DNA of 64,000 bases from Chondrosia reniformis (lineage: Eukaryota; Porifera; Demospongiae; Chondrillida; Chondrillidae), in contig OX359200.1 of NCBI GenBank assembly GCA_947172415.1, positions 5,272,501-5,336,500 on the forward strand. The letters are read 5' to 3'. The translations under genes and the position numbers were made by a program. A model generated the notes under the pieces. The model saw only the letters and a program-made list of their open reading frames with translations. It made no database searches and was not told the DNA's origin. This document shows positions 1 through 11,780 of the stretch, one piece after another (within the stretch, counting starts at the first letter, position 1; each line of letters starts with the position of its first letter).

Positions 1-23
1 CTTGTGTTATTCATGTCGGTTGA
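1..23 (+). CDS. 3' end of an upstream copy of the Ig/FN3/EGF/Calx-beta gene (partial)
   Basis: The first 23 bases encode the last residues TCVIHVG and a TGA stop. They match the ends of the three full copies at 10,423, 21,301 and 33,175, and the DNA after the stop matches their 3' flanks for several hundred bases. This shows that the tandem array continues to the left of the window. Only the last beta-strand of the Calx-beta domain is visible, so nothing can be said about the rest of this copy. Confidence 0.85.
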
Positions 24-1431
24 AACACTTAGTTTATCTTCTTAGTGTATAGCTTTTGTAAGCTTACAGCATCATTTGGAATTTATTAAGTATTTAGGCC
101 GTATACCTGTGTGAACAGCTGCATGATTATATACAAGTTATTCAAATGAGTATACAGTATAGTTTCACAAGTGTACATGTGTATTGACATTAATTGTCAT
201 ACATATAGTGACATGTCACCTATACATTACCAGGAAAGCTTGCTAACATTCTTCTTTCCAATAGTACCTTTTAAATTTACTAAAGCTAGTAATTAGTTTA
301 AAAGGTGTGTATTTGTACACAATTATAATGATTCTTGTATATGAAACAACACTGCAGTGTTATTACATATACATGTATATTGCCTTATGATCGCTAGAAA
401 AATATATATATGCATAGCTTACTTAAAGAATTAACAAACACACCTTATATTGATATCACATATGATTAATATAATTCTGCAGACATGGGGTCCTATTCCA
501 TGTGTGCTGTAAGTGGATTCAATGGATTTGCTGAACCAAGTGTCTACTACTATATATATTCATGAAGAACAGCTGTAAGTGTTGATGGAACCTATAGTGT
601 ACTGAAAAGTATAGAAACAGTATCAATATACAAGCTTTTTGCCTCCACATACATACGTAGAGGTATGCATGTCAGATGTAAATTTTAGAAATAAGTAGTA
701 AAAAAATCAGTGAGGCTGCAGTCTCCATATTTAAATTACTTGGCCTCTTTGTGGGGCTTATATATAGTCCTAACTTTATTGATTCTGGATGTTTAGTATC
801 TTCAAAAACTTAAGTTTCCACAACACCACCATTTGCAAATATGTATAAATAAAGTGTAATACTAATAGTGAATGAACTGTCTGCATATGAGATGAGTGTA
901 ACAACGTTAACTGGATGTAAGAATGAAATTAATATAGGGGCAGCCCCTATAAATTTATATGCATGTAAAATGTGAATCCGATCCTTACTTGACAATCTTA
1001 TGTAGTGTGTCAAATTATTATGTTAACAATATAATACATATAAATAAACTAAACATACTGACTGACAGCCTATAATAAAGTATATACCTTCCTCTAGCAC
1101 TTCTTGCAGGCAGTCTCTAAATGATATGGAAAAGGAATTCAGCTGATATCATAATTAAAATCAATTGTATTCAGAAAATTACTGTCTTTTAGAGAAATTT
1201 GTACTTTATTTAATTTATACTGCATGCTGTGGAATACAGTTTTGAGCAAAGGCTGACAGAGGTTTAATAAATATATACATTTAGCTTGTAGCTACACTCT
1301 TGTATATACACGCAATATTTTACAGTCTTTACAAAACGTAAAAAGACGTATAATCAAATTGTTGACCCGTTTGGCCATATTATCATTATATCTCTAGTCG
1401 AAGTACAGATTTTCCTAGAAAGGTGTCGCCA
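24..1431. other. Spacer before copy 1
   Basis: Non-coding spacer. Positions 24-300 match the 3' flanks of the other copies. Positions 482-565 hold a relic Ig exon (separate entry). Positions about 860-1,431 are nearly identical to 22,380-22,915 upstream of copy 3, so this block is probably the shared 5' flank and promoter of copies 1 and 3. No convincing TATA box or other gene was found; the ORF on the minus strand near 810-1,013 is not conserved as protein. Confidence 0.6.
482..565 (+). pseudogene. Relic end of an Ig-domain exon
   Basis: After an acceptor-like TTCTGCAG the reading DMGSYSMCAVSGFNG follows, then AEPSV and a stop at 563-565. D-x-G-x-Y-x-C is the F-strand signature of Ig domains. 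No matching B-strand cysteine or tryptophan lies upstream and no splice donor follows, so this is a fragment and not a working exon. It differs clearly from the Ig exons of the neighbouring copies, so it may come from another Ig gene. Confidence 0.45.
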
Positions 1432-4400
1432 ATGGTTTTTTCAACCAACTTTGTTTTCCTTATTTGCGTGATAACGACCGCTGGTAAGTTGAGAGGTAAT
1501 CGATAAACCTTTCAATAATGTAACTAATAAAATTGGGTCTATATAAAACGCCATACTGTGTAAAGCTAAATCATTAGCCATTAGGACCCCTTTCACATTT
1601 AACCACATCTATATATTAGAACTCATTTAAGGTTATCTTTCGTCTTATTCTTATAAAATTGCGACAAAGATAATATGTTATTTCTAATAGCTACATGCTG
1701 TGTAATATGATAATGTATAAAGACTTTGATCATGATTGACTCTTATATTGTGTACAGTACAAGTTACTGCATCTCAGTCAACTACTATTGCAGTGGGGAG
1801 TATTAGTGATTCAACTACTACAATCTCTGTAACACCTGCCATTGGTCAATCAGTAGAACTGCAGTGTAGTGGGAGTGGTGTAAATAAACAATGGTACACA
1901 ACAGGAAGTGTAGTAGCACCCACTCCAAATGAAATAAGTACAACTCCTGGAGCTACTAGGATATTGGCTTTCTCTTCATTCACTCCAAGTTATGCTGGAA
2001 CATACACTTGTTTGGTATCTTCTAAAGGTGATACTCAGACAAAAACAACATACCCTGTGGTACTTGGTGAGTCTATATGGTAATCATTCCTATAAATGTT
2101 TGATGTATACACATCCATTGAGTTTAGATTGCTACTGCATGTACAAGTATGTACAAGTTTATAAATGTCTTATTTTAAACATTCAGACAAATTTATCTCC
2201 AAATGAAATTTACCATCAATTATCTGTTGCTGTACATGTGGTAATGGGCTATGTGCCTACATAAGCGGTTATAGATACTTTCATGTTGATGTGACACTGT
2301 GATACTAAGAGAATATTAATAGATAACTGATCCATTAATTGTTGATTGTATCCACCGGTAGGTGTATAATTATTGACCTACTGTACATATATAGTTAATT
2401 TGGCACGAGTATTTAGGATATTGGGCATATATATTTATGTATATAACTTACAGATTATTGGCCTAATGTATGTGTATGCACTGCTTACTACACTATATAT
2501 AGGCTATAGCATTAAAATTACTGTTTTGATACGTAAGATTCAGTTATACATTTGTCGTTGAGGGTAAATTGATTTTACCGTGCATTAGAAGTGTTTTGAC
2601 AATGTCCATTTAGCACTCAGTTTTGCTGTTTTCAACCCATATGCACCAAGTAATTGCAAATCCATCCAAACCGCTGTGTACAGAAGGCACAAGAATGAGA
2701 AGAGAAGGAACTACCAGCAGCGTGTTTTAGAGATTGAACGTGGGTCTTTTACCCCCTTAGTTTTCTCAACAACAGTATGTATGGGCCCTGCAGCTCCAGT
2801 ACCTATGGGAGGCTAGCCTCTCTTCTTGCAGAGAAGAGGTCTGCCCCATACCACCATGTCATCAACTGGCTTTGTTGCCTGCTAAATGTTCACTGTTGAG
2901 ATCCACATGTGCATTCGGGGTACACGATCGACCTCAAATGGAGCTGGCAGATCAGTAATACACGACAACCTAGCAATGTTGGGCTCAGCTGCTAGATGAC
3001 TTCTACGATCATGATAAATATATGTATTTCTTACTTATACCATTATGTTGCACATCAGTATTATGTTATCACCAAATGTTGTATATACCATTTTCAATTA
3101 TTATTATATAATTACAATGTCTATTTATATATTCTATAGTTAATCCATCAGCAACTAACACCTTAACAGTTGGAAGGACTGATGATCCAACTACTCCTAT
3201 CACTATAACACCTACCCTCAGTCAACCTGTAAAGTTGGAATGTGACAGACAGACTGCAGTGAAGAACTGGTACACTGATGGAACTGTAGTAACCACCACT
3301 CCTGGAGAACTTGCTACTAGAGCTGGAGGTGTTAGAACACTATCTATTTCATCATTCAGTCCATCTCATGCAAGAGGATACACATGTACTGTGATTGGAG
3401 GTACATCTTATCCTGTTTTACTGGGTAAGTGAGGCAATAATTTTAAGGTTTTATGGTACATATTTATGTAATGATAAATGATAGATAAGTTTATTGGAAC
3501 TATCTGCAGTGAAAATTGAGCTAGATTGAACGTTTCGCCCCATAGGTCTTCATCGGTAATAATGAGGAAAGGATTACAGTAGTTGGTTTAAATAGAAAAA
3601 GTGACAGGATTTGAAAATTGAATAAAATGCCAAAATGAAAAATTATTTCTGGTGTTAATTGATTTATATATTTATGTAATATTGCCTGTCAATATTTTAA
3701 CTATACAGTCAAACCTCTATTATCTGGTTGTCTAAGTTAAGGTTTATTTATGTAAAGTAATATATGTTGCCTGTCAAAAGTGCAAAGTGTGTTCATGTTT
3801 CATGAATTTCAACTAAAATGGTTAAAACTGACAAGTGAATTACATAATGGCAACTGGTTAAGATGGCCCCTCCCACTGGAATGGACTGAGTATTTGATTA
3901 TCAATTCCTGATAAAGAGAATAACCACAATTTGTGTAAATAGAGACTACAGTCGAACCTCGTTAAGACGAAATTCAAGGGATCTACTCAGAAATTCATAT
4001 TTTCTGATCACTAAATTTGTGTAAAAGTAATTGAATTAATAATTTGATTGTTAATGTAAATATAAATGTACATGATAATTGAATTAATAATTTGATTGTT
4101 AATGTAAATATAAATGTACATGATTAAATAGTAAGGATTTATATAACTATATAGGTACGTTTGTAAACATACAATCATCGAAATTATCTTTTATATGAAT
4201 CATCTTTTGACTTTCTGAACATCTTAAATCAAGATTAATAATCCTTTTGTTGTTGGACATTTGTGTCTATACTTTCAGAACTGCTATACCTTTATATATA
4301 AGACTTGCCCCTTCCTGCATGGGAAATGAAATAATTGGATCAAGTGTCTATACAAAGAAGACATAGTGGTACATAGTCATGATTACAGCTCATAAAGAAG

Positions 4401-7400
4401 ACCCATTGTACAGTGGTAAAGCAATTATAGTATGCAATAATAAATTGAATTGTGTTCCTAGATGATTAATGAAATCAAACGATGATCCTGCTAAAATATC
4501 TATTAATGATGTCTGGAAATGTGTGGAGTCATATTTTATTGCTTTCCGTTGCCACAGTGACTCCACCTCCAGTACCTGTAATACCTCCACCATCTCAAGT
4601 CCAAGGTGTAATGGTAACTCGAAGTGGAACATCCTTGACTGTTTCATGGACTGCAGTACTGACTGATCCAATGTATAATATATTATATGTAGTCAGATAT
4701 TCAACTGATAGGGGTACTCAGACAGATCCACCATCTGATGCTATGAAGAGATCAGGAATTAGTGCTACGTCAACTACACTGACTGGACTTCAATTAGATA
4801 CCATCTACTATGTTTGGGTAGCAGCTGAAATCCTTGGTGCTGGAGTGCAAGGACCTTACAGTACAAGATTTCCCAATGAAAGTATATAAAGTTACATGTT
4901 GTAGATTTATTAGATGGATAGACAGAAGTATCATCTATAATATGTTTATTTTACTGCAATCTTAAGTATATATAATTAACCAATTAAGCATTATTGTTAT
5001 ATACATATGTATATCACTATAATGATGGCTTCTATATTCATACTGAAAATAAAAACAATTGTTGAATTTAAAGCTGTCATGTTACTATTGCTCTAGTATA
5101 TATCGTTTATAATTTGTATAATTATTCTAATAAAACCACAGCAAGCTTTCAAGTGACTGTTACTAGGGGGACATTGGATGGATTTCCATTCTTAGCAATC
5201 TCTTGGTATGGGGAGGTGGAATCTGGCATAACTTACATTGTGAGGTATTCAGTTGATAGTGGTACTGAAACAGAACCACCATCTGGAGCATCCACTGTAT
5301 CAGGAATTCTAGGCTCACCCGTAACACTAGTCAATCTTACACAAGGTACAACATACTACATTTGGGTAGCAGTTGTTAGGAATGGTGAACAGTCACCTTA
5401 CAGTAGAAGAGTGTCAGAGACCACTTATCAAGGTTTAGTTAATAAGCACATATACAGTTGGTGTTTACTGTAGATATCCTTCACAATAAAGATATATATG
5501 AGCACTGCAGCTTAAAGACATACAGTAATACATGACAGCCTAAATCCCTTGAAGAAACTGAAAGCCCAAAGAAGATGCTGACTAACCATAATTGCATCTG
5601 TCATGTTAATCTGATTTGGAACTAGTATATACAGTGAACAAGGATACTATTGCTTAACCACGTATCTATGTATGAATATATGTACATATCAGAGAGTATG
5701 GTAGTACTCTCTAAGTAGGGATGGCCCGAAACAAAATGGCTGCCGTATTCAATGTATTATGGATTAACACCTTATAAGTAGGCAGCGAAGCATTTTTAGC
5801 TCTTTTAAACTCATAATGTGTCTTTTTGTACAATTTCAATTGAGGGAAGCTGTTTTCAAGAGCGCATAAAGGCTCCAAGTTTGTAAAACAGTTTCAGGCC
5901 TACTTCAACCATCATGGTGCGCCCAAACATGGAATTGATGTGTATTGTTAAGTCACTGAAATTTGAGGCAGTATATATTCCATTTCTGTATTGTTAGCCT
6001 TATTATATGATCATTGTCTTGTTTCAATGCTTTTTCTAGATATGACTGCCATCCCTACTTCTCATTTCATTTTTTAAATGTTTTATTTACTTATAATATT
6101 TCATTCATATTTCACTAATTACTGTCTGTATGTGTATAGCCCCTCCAGTGGTCCAAGGTGTTACAGTTATTCCAAATGTGACTAAAATAAGTAAATCTCC
6201 GTCCTTGATTGTCGAATGGTCTGCTCCAGTTGGGGATGACATCACCTATGTAGTACTCTACTCAACTATTAGACTGACTAATCCCCTGCAGGGTGCAGAG
6301 GAGAGGGAGACATCTTGTCCCTCAATCTACCTGACTGGTCTCACCAGAGGTACAAGGTACTATATCTGGGTTTGTGCAGTGGCTAATGGTCTTCATGGAC
6401 CATACAGTAGAGTAACCATGGCTACCACAGTAAACTGTAAGTAATATGTACATATATACTGTATCAAAAACAGATATATATATAAATCAAATAAGAATTA
6501 AAAATGAAAAAGGAATAGAGATGACACTGCTTGTAGAATTCAGCAAATCTAGAAATAAAACTTAAACAAGATATTGACTATATTTAGTGGAACAGTGCTA
6601 TATACTGTCATATGGTTATATATATATATCTATATTTATTTGCATATACATACAGTATATAGTACCCCTTTTCATTAAAGATTATCTACCAAATATTCAC
6701 TATATTTGCCTATGTATAGTTTTTCATTGCAAAACCTGCATGCAGGATGTATGATGTTTTTATGTATCGTAACAAATATAATCAGTACTTTATGAAGTCG
6801 TTTTGTTAGTCTAAGCAAATCGAATTTTAGAGATATGGAGTGTGTTTTGCTTCCTCTATAGTCATGGCAGAGTGGACATTTTTTCATGTCAACTTCAGAT
6901 TTTGTGGGCACCTTTCCAATCATTGTTATAAAATCATTGTATTTAATAGTATATTGTATAACTTGTGTAAGTACTTTTCTTTTTGAAAGCCATTGTACTG
7001 TACATTAATGTTATATGCCAGCATGTAATTCGAATGTGAAATGTGAATATTAAGTATTTCTATATATCATACAGTTCCAGGTTCTCCAACAGCTCTTGAT
7101 ATTACTCCTCCATCTGAATCATGTGACCAACTGATGATAACCTGGAAAGCACCGTCTATCACTGGAGGACTACCAGTCAAGTATAAAGTATATGCCAACA
7201 ATAAAACCCTGTTGATATTAGATTCCAGAAATACAGTCACCTTAACTGGTCTAACAGCTAACACGCAGTACACAGTGAGAGTAGTAGCTTTCAATGACTT
7301 AGGAGACGGAGGAGAAGTGGCAGGAACAGGGAAAACTAGACCTAAAGGTTTGCTATACTAACTTATACCTTGGAACCTGCATGTCTACTATATAGTCCAA

Positions 7401-10400
7401 TCACCAATATACAGTATATATAATACTATATATTACATAATTTAAATGTCTAAGACTTGATTAAAGCAACCATATGCATTTCATGCCTAAAACTGTCCTA
7501 TGGAGAAGTGACTATTCAGAGAGGTTACATACAAGTCCATCTATATAATAAATTGTAATATCTAATAAAGTTGTATTTAAGTGGAGATTAAATAGTCACT
7601 ATATATGTACGTAAATTTATTGCAGGTTTGATAGCAGTCAAATTGTCTACATCTTTTGCAACACAAATTGCTGTTGACATAGCTACAACATCTGATAGTC
7701 CATTGAATCTGTTCAGTTGCACCATTATGCCAAATAATAACCTCCCTCAGCCAAGACATATAACTGGTTCTGAAGCTAAATATGTTGTGGATGGACTGAG
7801 ACCAGGAGTGAATTACACTGTCAAATGTACCGCTTCACTTAATGGAATACAATCTTGTGAATCCGTCAGTAATTCATTAGGTATGAAAGATATATTTGTA
7901 TATGCTCAATGCATAATGTATATTTCAATGATGTATAGAGTATACACCAGATCTAGATTAATATCAGAGAGATAGAATTTACAAAGGTTCACTTCCCAGT
8001 GCTTCTGCAATAACATTTGTACAATATACAGTACAGTATGTTATTCTGATACTGTAAAGGCCTCATTGCTGCATAGGGTACTGATTATAGAAAGTTGTTG
8101 AGTGTAATTGCAGCGACTGGGATACACAATGAACAATTCAATTATTTCCAGGACGTTTCAATCTGGAGATCTTTCTCAACTAGTATAAAACTAATAAACT
8201 GACAAGACTGAAAGAAACTCTTACTAAACCCTTATTATGTTCTGCTATATATTTTCTACGTATTTCCACCACATACGTACGTATATTATTAAATTCCTAT
8301 TCTACATATTTCTACCACATATTAATAAATTCTTATTACTCTAGTAACACCGACATTACCACCGCAAATCCAGCCCATTTCCATTACTATACCAATAAGT
8401 ACAGCACCTACTTTGATAATCTCATGGGATCGCATCATAAACTATGACTACCAGGTGACATACACTGTGAGGTATTCAACAAGTAGAGGTACTACAACAG
8501 AACCACCATCTGGAGCACCAACCATATCAGGAATTACTGGTACATCAACTGCAGTGACTGGACTTGCTCAAGGTACCACCTACTATATTTGGGTGAAGGC
8601 AGTAGCATCTGTTGGTGATGGACCTTACAGTGCCAGAACTCAAACACGAACAATAAGAAGTAAGATCCTTAACCGTTTACGTATTGGAAATCAAATGTAT
8701 AATAGATTGTGAATTACAGGTGTATATAAGTAAGTAAAACATTTTTGATAAAACTTAAGATATACGGACTTGTATTTACAGAATTACTGAGGTGTCAAAT
8801 CAATGCGTATTAAAAGATTATGGATGCAGGCAAAAGTCACAATCTCATGATCAGAGATATACATACGTAAATTCACTTCCTGATCTACGTTCTGTACATA
8901 ATTTACACTACAATCAATAATATTTATACGTATATGAAGATTTAATATAAATGGGATGTATATAATACTAATAATATAATGTACATGTACGTACATATTC
9001 ATGCATTATACAATATCCTTGTTCACTGTACTAGTTCCAAATCAGATTAACATGACAGATGTGGTTGTAGTTAGTCAGCATCTTCTTTGGGCCAACTGGT
9101 CGGCTCCTTCAAGTGAGCGTCCAATTCAGCACTATGAAGTGGAGTACAGATCAGTAGATAGTGGATCAACTGACTGGAACAGAGTATCAATGAACCCAAC
9201 TACAACATCAATTGCCTTAAAGAACCTTAAACCAGGAACTATCTACCAAGTGAGAGTGAGAGCTGTGTCTGACGTTGGAAGTGGAGAATGGAGTATCATA
9301 GTTAGTAGGACTACTTATAATGGTACGTATGTTACTATAAGCAATGGACAGCTAATCTTGATATTACTGCTTTGTGTGTAAACCTTACAAGTTATTCATG
9401 TAATGTTGATAAAACAATAGTTTTTATAAGAATGGCATAATTTTGACTGTTAGTATATGTATATACGTATCTGTTTCCCTGCTTGTTATAATAGCATACG
9501 TATATATATTTACTATCAGTAGTATCAGTGAATGGTACTTTGTGTGTAAATTAGATACTTCATTATAATTATTTACAGTAGTAACCATTGTACTGTATGT
9601 TTATAAAATGGTTTTAAAGCAAGTGTAGACATGAAAACTGTAACATACTGTACATTTCCACATGTTCAACTCAGATACTGATGAGTGTGAAAGTGATAAT
9701 GGAGGATGTCAACACATCTGTGTGAACACAATTGGATCGTACTACTGTTTGTGTTTACCAGGATTTACATTACATGAAGATGGGCACACTTGTGTGACGA
9801 GTGAGTTGGTATACATGTACATGTCATATTCATGCAATAACTCTAGAATTAATTGTATGTGTGAGTATAGATACTGTATGTACGGGTACATGCAGAAATC
9901 ATAGTTTTGTATATTCAATATAACTTTTTCTAACCTTTCAGATGAAGAGATTTCTATAAATTTTGAAATGATCAGTGTTTCTGGAAGAGAAGGACAAAGA
10001 CTGGTTCTTGCTGTGGAGAGAATAGGATGGACCAGAGCACCTTTATCAGTACCTGTTAGCATTCTTCATCTCAACACAAGCCTTCCTAATCAAGGTACAG
10101 ACTATATTGTGAATTACCTTATAATTCCTTGGTAATTTGTATAGAATATAATTAGTATTGCTATATATATATTAAGATTAAAATTACAAATAATTTAGTT
10201 TTACATCTTATACATAGCTAATGAGGGTGATTATTCTCTGTTAACAAAAGAACTGACATTCAATTCTATCTATGCATCAAATGAGAGACAAGTGGTTGCC
10301 ATAGATCTGATTGAAGATGGTAATGAAGGTGAGGAGGATGAGCTGTTTTATGTCCTTCTTCATCCTCCTCCGGAAGTACAGAACAAGATTAAATTAGTTA

Positions 10401-10423
10401 CTTGTGTTATTCGTGTTGGTTAA
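1432..10423 (+). CDS. Secreted Ig2-FN3(7)-EGF-Calx-beta protein, copy 1
   Basis: Thirteen exons: 1432-1483, 1758-2066, 3140-3424, 4558-4881, 5142-5432, 6140-6436, 7075-7347, 7626-7880, 8345-8659, 9035-9322, 9675-9800, 9942-10094, 10218-10423. They join into 1,057 aa without a stop, and every intron is phase 1. Order: signal peptide 1-17 ([17 protein letters not shown]); Ig 18-120 (C, W and Y-x-C present) and 121-215; FN3 at about 216-323, 324-420, 421-519, 520-610, 611-695 (divergent, cysteine-bearing), 696-800 and 801-896; a six-cysteine calcium-type EGF 897-938 (starts DTDEC); Calx-beta 939-1057 with [16 protein letters not shown]. No membrane helix, so it is probably a secreted adhesion or recognition protein. 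Calx-beta domains also occur in sponge aggregation factors, but no ligand is known here. The start is the only ATG followed by a signal peptide, and it is conserved in all three copies. The fifth FN3 call is the weakest. Confidence 0.85.
2636..3010 (+). mobile_element. Retroelement scrap in intron 2 of copy 1
   Basis: This intron block resembles the C-terminal end of a metazoan retroelement polyprotein ([15 protein letters not shown] and RGARS-like stretches, read more clearly in the counterpart at 24,696-25,090). It lies at the same place in copies 1 and 3 and is absent from copy 2, so it was inserted before copies 1 and 3 separated. It is old, short and broken. The family is uncertain; a non-LTR element is my best guess. 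Confidence 0.45.
4029..4124. repeat. Two-copy 48-bp tandem duplication in intron 3 of copy 1
   Basis: The 48-bp unit starting AATTGAATTAATAATTTG is repeated back to back at 4,029 and 4,077. Copy 3 has a single unit at the matching place (about 27,077). This is a simple duplication private to copy 1. Confidence 0.85.
5713..6060. mobile_element. MITE with perfect 13-bp terminal inverted repeats
   Basis: The element begins AAGTAGGGATGGC and ends GCCATCCCTACTT, an exact 13-bp inverted pair about 348 bp apart. A palindrome (AGAGAGTA, spacer, TACTCTCT, 5,691-5,712) sits just outside the left end and recurs beside the related element at 21,570-22,280, so it may belong to the element. The same intron in copies 2 and 3 lacks it, so insertion came after the gene duplications. 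No ORF; the superfamily is unknown. Confidence 0.75.
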
Positions 10424-11030
10424 AACACTTAGTTTATCTTCTTAGCATATAGCGTTTGTAAGCTTACAGCATCATTTGGAATTTAAGTATTTAGGCCATA
10501 TACCTGTGTGAACAGCTGCATGATTATATACAAGTTATTCAAATGAGTATACAGTAGTCTCACAAGTGTACATATGTATTGACATTAATTGTCACAATAT
10601 ATAGATTATATAGTGACATGTCACCTACGTATACATTACCAGGAAAGCTTGCTAACATTCTTCTTTGCAATAGTACCTTTTAAATTTACAAAAGCTAGTA
10701 ATTAATTTTAAATGGTTGTGTGTATTTGTACACAATTAAAATGTGGATTTGGGTATATATGAAACGACACTGTCAATAATAACAAAAAGAATACTCATTC
10801 AATATACTTTATTATACTAGATGTATACACATGCAGACAGGGCTATATATGTTTAAAATATGTACTTGTTAGGGATTGTATATATTTGGTTAAGATGGCT
10901 CCTCCCATGCACTAGAAATGGGGCTGGGTCTCTGATTATCACCAATAATCATTGTGAATGGCAGTAATATCTACTTTGTATAATAGTCAATGTAAGGGGG
11001 AAGCATGAATGAAGCATTATTGCTGTGGGA

Positions 11031-11115
11031 ATTGTTCATGTAGCTCAACGGTAGAATACTGATGGTCATAACCAGCTGCTGTCCTGGATTTCATTCCCAT
11101 ATGGTCAGCAATATG
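11031..11115 (+). repeat. tRNA-like (SINE-head) repeat
   Basis: TAGCTCAACGGTAGAA resembles a tRNA D-arm and A-box, and about 45 bp further GGATTTCATTCCC resembles a T-arm and B-box. The same block occurs near 33,665-33,715 plus 34,525-34,570, and at 50,911-51,065, where the T-stem CTGGG/CCCGG pairs well. The acceptor stem does not pair, so this is a tRNA-derived repeat and not a working tRNA. It is carried along in duplicated flanks, so independent mobility is not shown. Confidence 0.45.
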
Positions 11116-11254
11116 TATATAATGCTTCTTTCTGTTTCTTTACTTCATTAGGTTTGAGTATAAATTATATGTATGTAGTTTGATTATCAGTATAATATGT
11201 TAGCTACAATATTGCCATAGCACTTGCAATATATAATATATACCGTAAACATTA

Positions 11255-11530
11255 CATAATTAGTCCCTATTCACACTATATAGTTCATCATGATCACTTA
11301 TCAGAACAAGCTGACAATCAAAGATATGTCTAAAGAATGTCCTAACAAAATCATCATGTAAGCCTCTACACAAACGCAGTCTGGTTGTCTGCTTGCCTTC
11401 CAAATGTCAGTAACATAATTACATTCATTGATCATTATGTAGACACAATTCTCTATATAAAGTATATAAACACCTTATATTTAGTCTGTAGTATCACAAT
11501 CTCAGGACTGGATCTAATAAAATTTTATGA
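11255..11530 (+). promoter_or_regulatory. FReD-type promoter segment upstream of copy 2
   Basis: This stretch, including TATATAAAG at about 11,455 and the block AGTATCACAATCTCAGGACT, is closely similar to the regions upstream of FReD genes A1 (34,740-35,020) and A4 (51,715-51,915). Copy 2 starts at 11,781, roughly 320 bp after the TATA-like site, whereas copies 1 and 3 have a different upstream block. Either copy 2 has acquired a lectin-gene promoter or this is the remnant of a deleted FReD gene. Confidence 0.5.
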
Positions 11531-11780
11531 TTCATTCAATGGAATGCTAGGTAGATTTGTGCGGTTGGCAGACTATAAAGAAGGACAGATAATTGAGGTG
11601 ATTCCGTATATGAATTGTCAGGTCCAAACTGTAATAATAACATTTATATTATCTTACTGATAAATTACTGATGACTTAGAAATTTAAATACATTATCCAT
11701 CTTTGGTCATCTTTAATTATATCCAGGGAGGTGTTTCTTGTTCCTCTAATCTCGGGGTACAACCTGTAGAGATTTCACCA

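Larger units (their letters stand above)
10424..11780. other. Spacer between copies 1 and 2
   Basis: Positions 10,424-10,750 are the 3' flank shared by the array. About 10,890-11,115 holds a tRNA-like repeat (separate entry). About 11,255-11,530 matches the DNA upstream of FReD genes A1 and A4 (separate entry). No protein-coding gene seen. The +ORF at 11,385-11,660 lies in this non-coding homology and is not conserved. Confidence 0.65.

Noticed and set aside
3706-3975. CAGTCAAACCTCTATTATC and CAGTCGAACCTCGTTAAGA as ends of pogo/Tc1-like MITEs
   Set aside because: The motifs look like such ends, but no matching opposite end or target-site duplication could be found nearby, so no element is called.
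7067-7294. Minus-strand ORF over an FN3 exon (also at 17,881 and 29,745)
   Set aside because: Antisense shadow of the conserved FN3 module; no start context, splice signals or domain of its own.
11031-11115. A functional tRNA gene
   Set aside because: A- and B-box-like parts are present, but the acceptor stem does not pair and the anticodon arm is not well formed.
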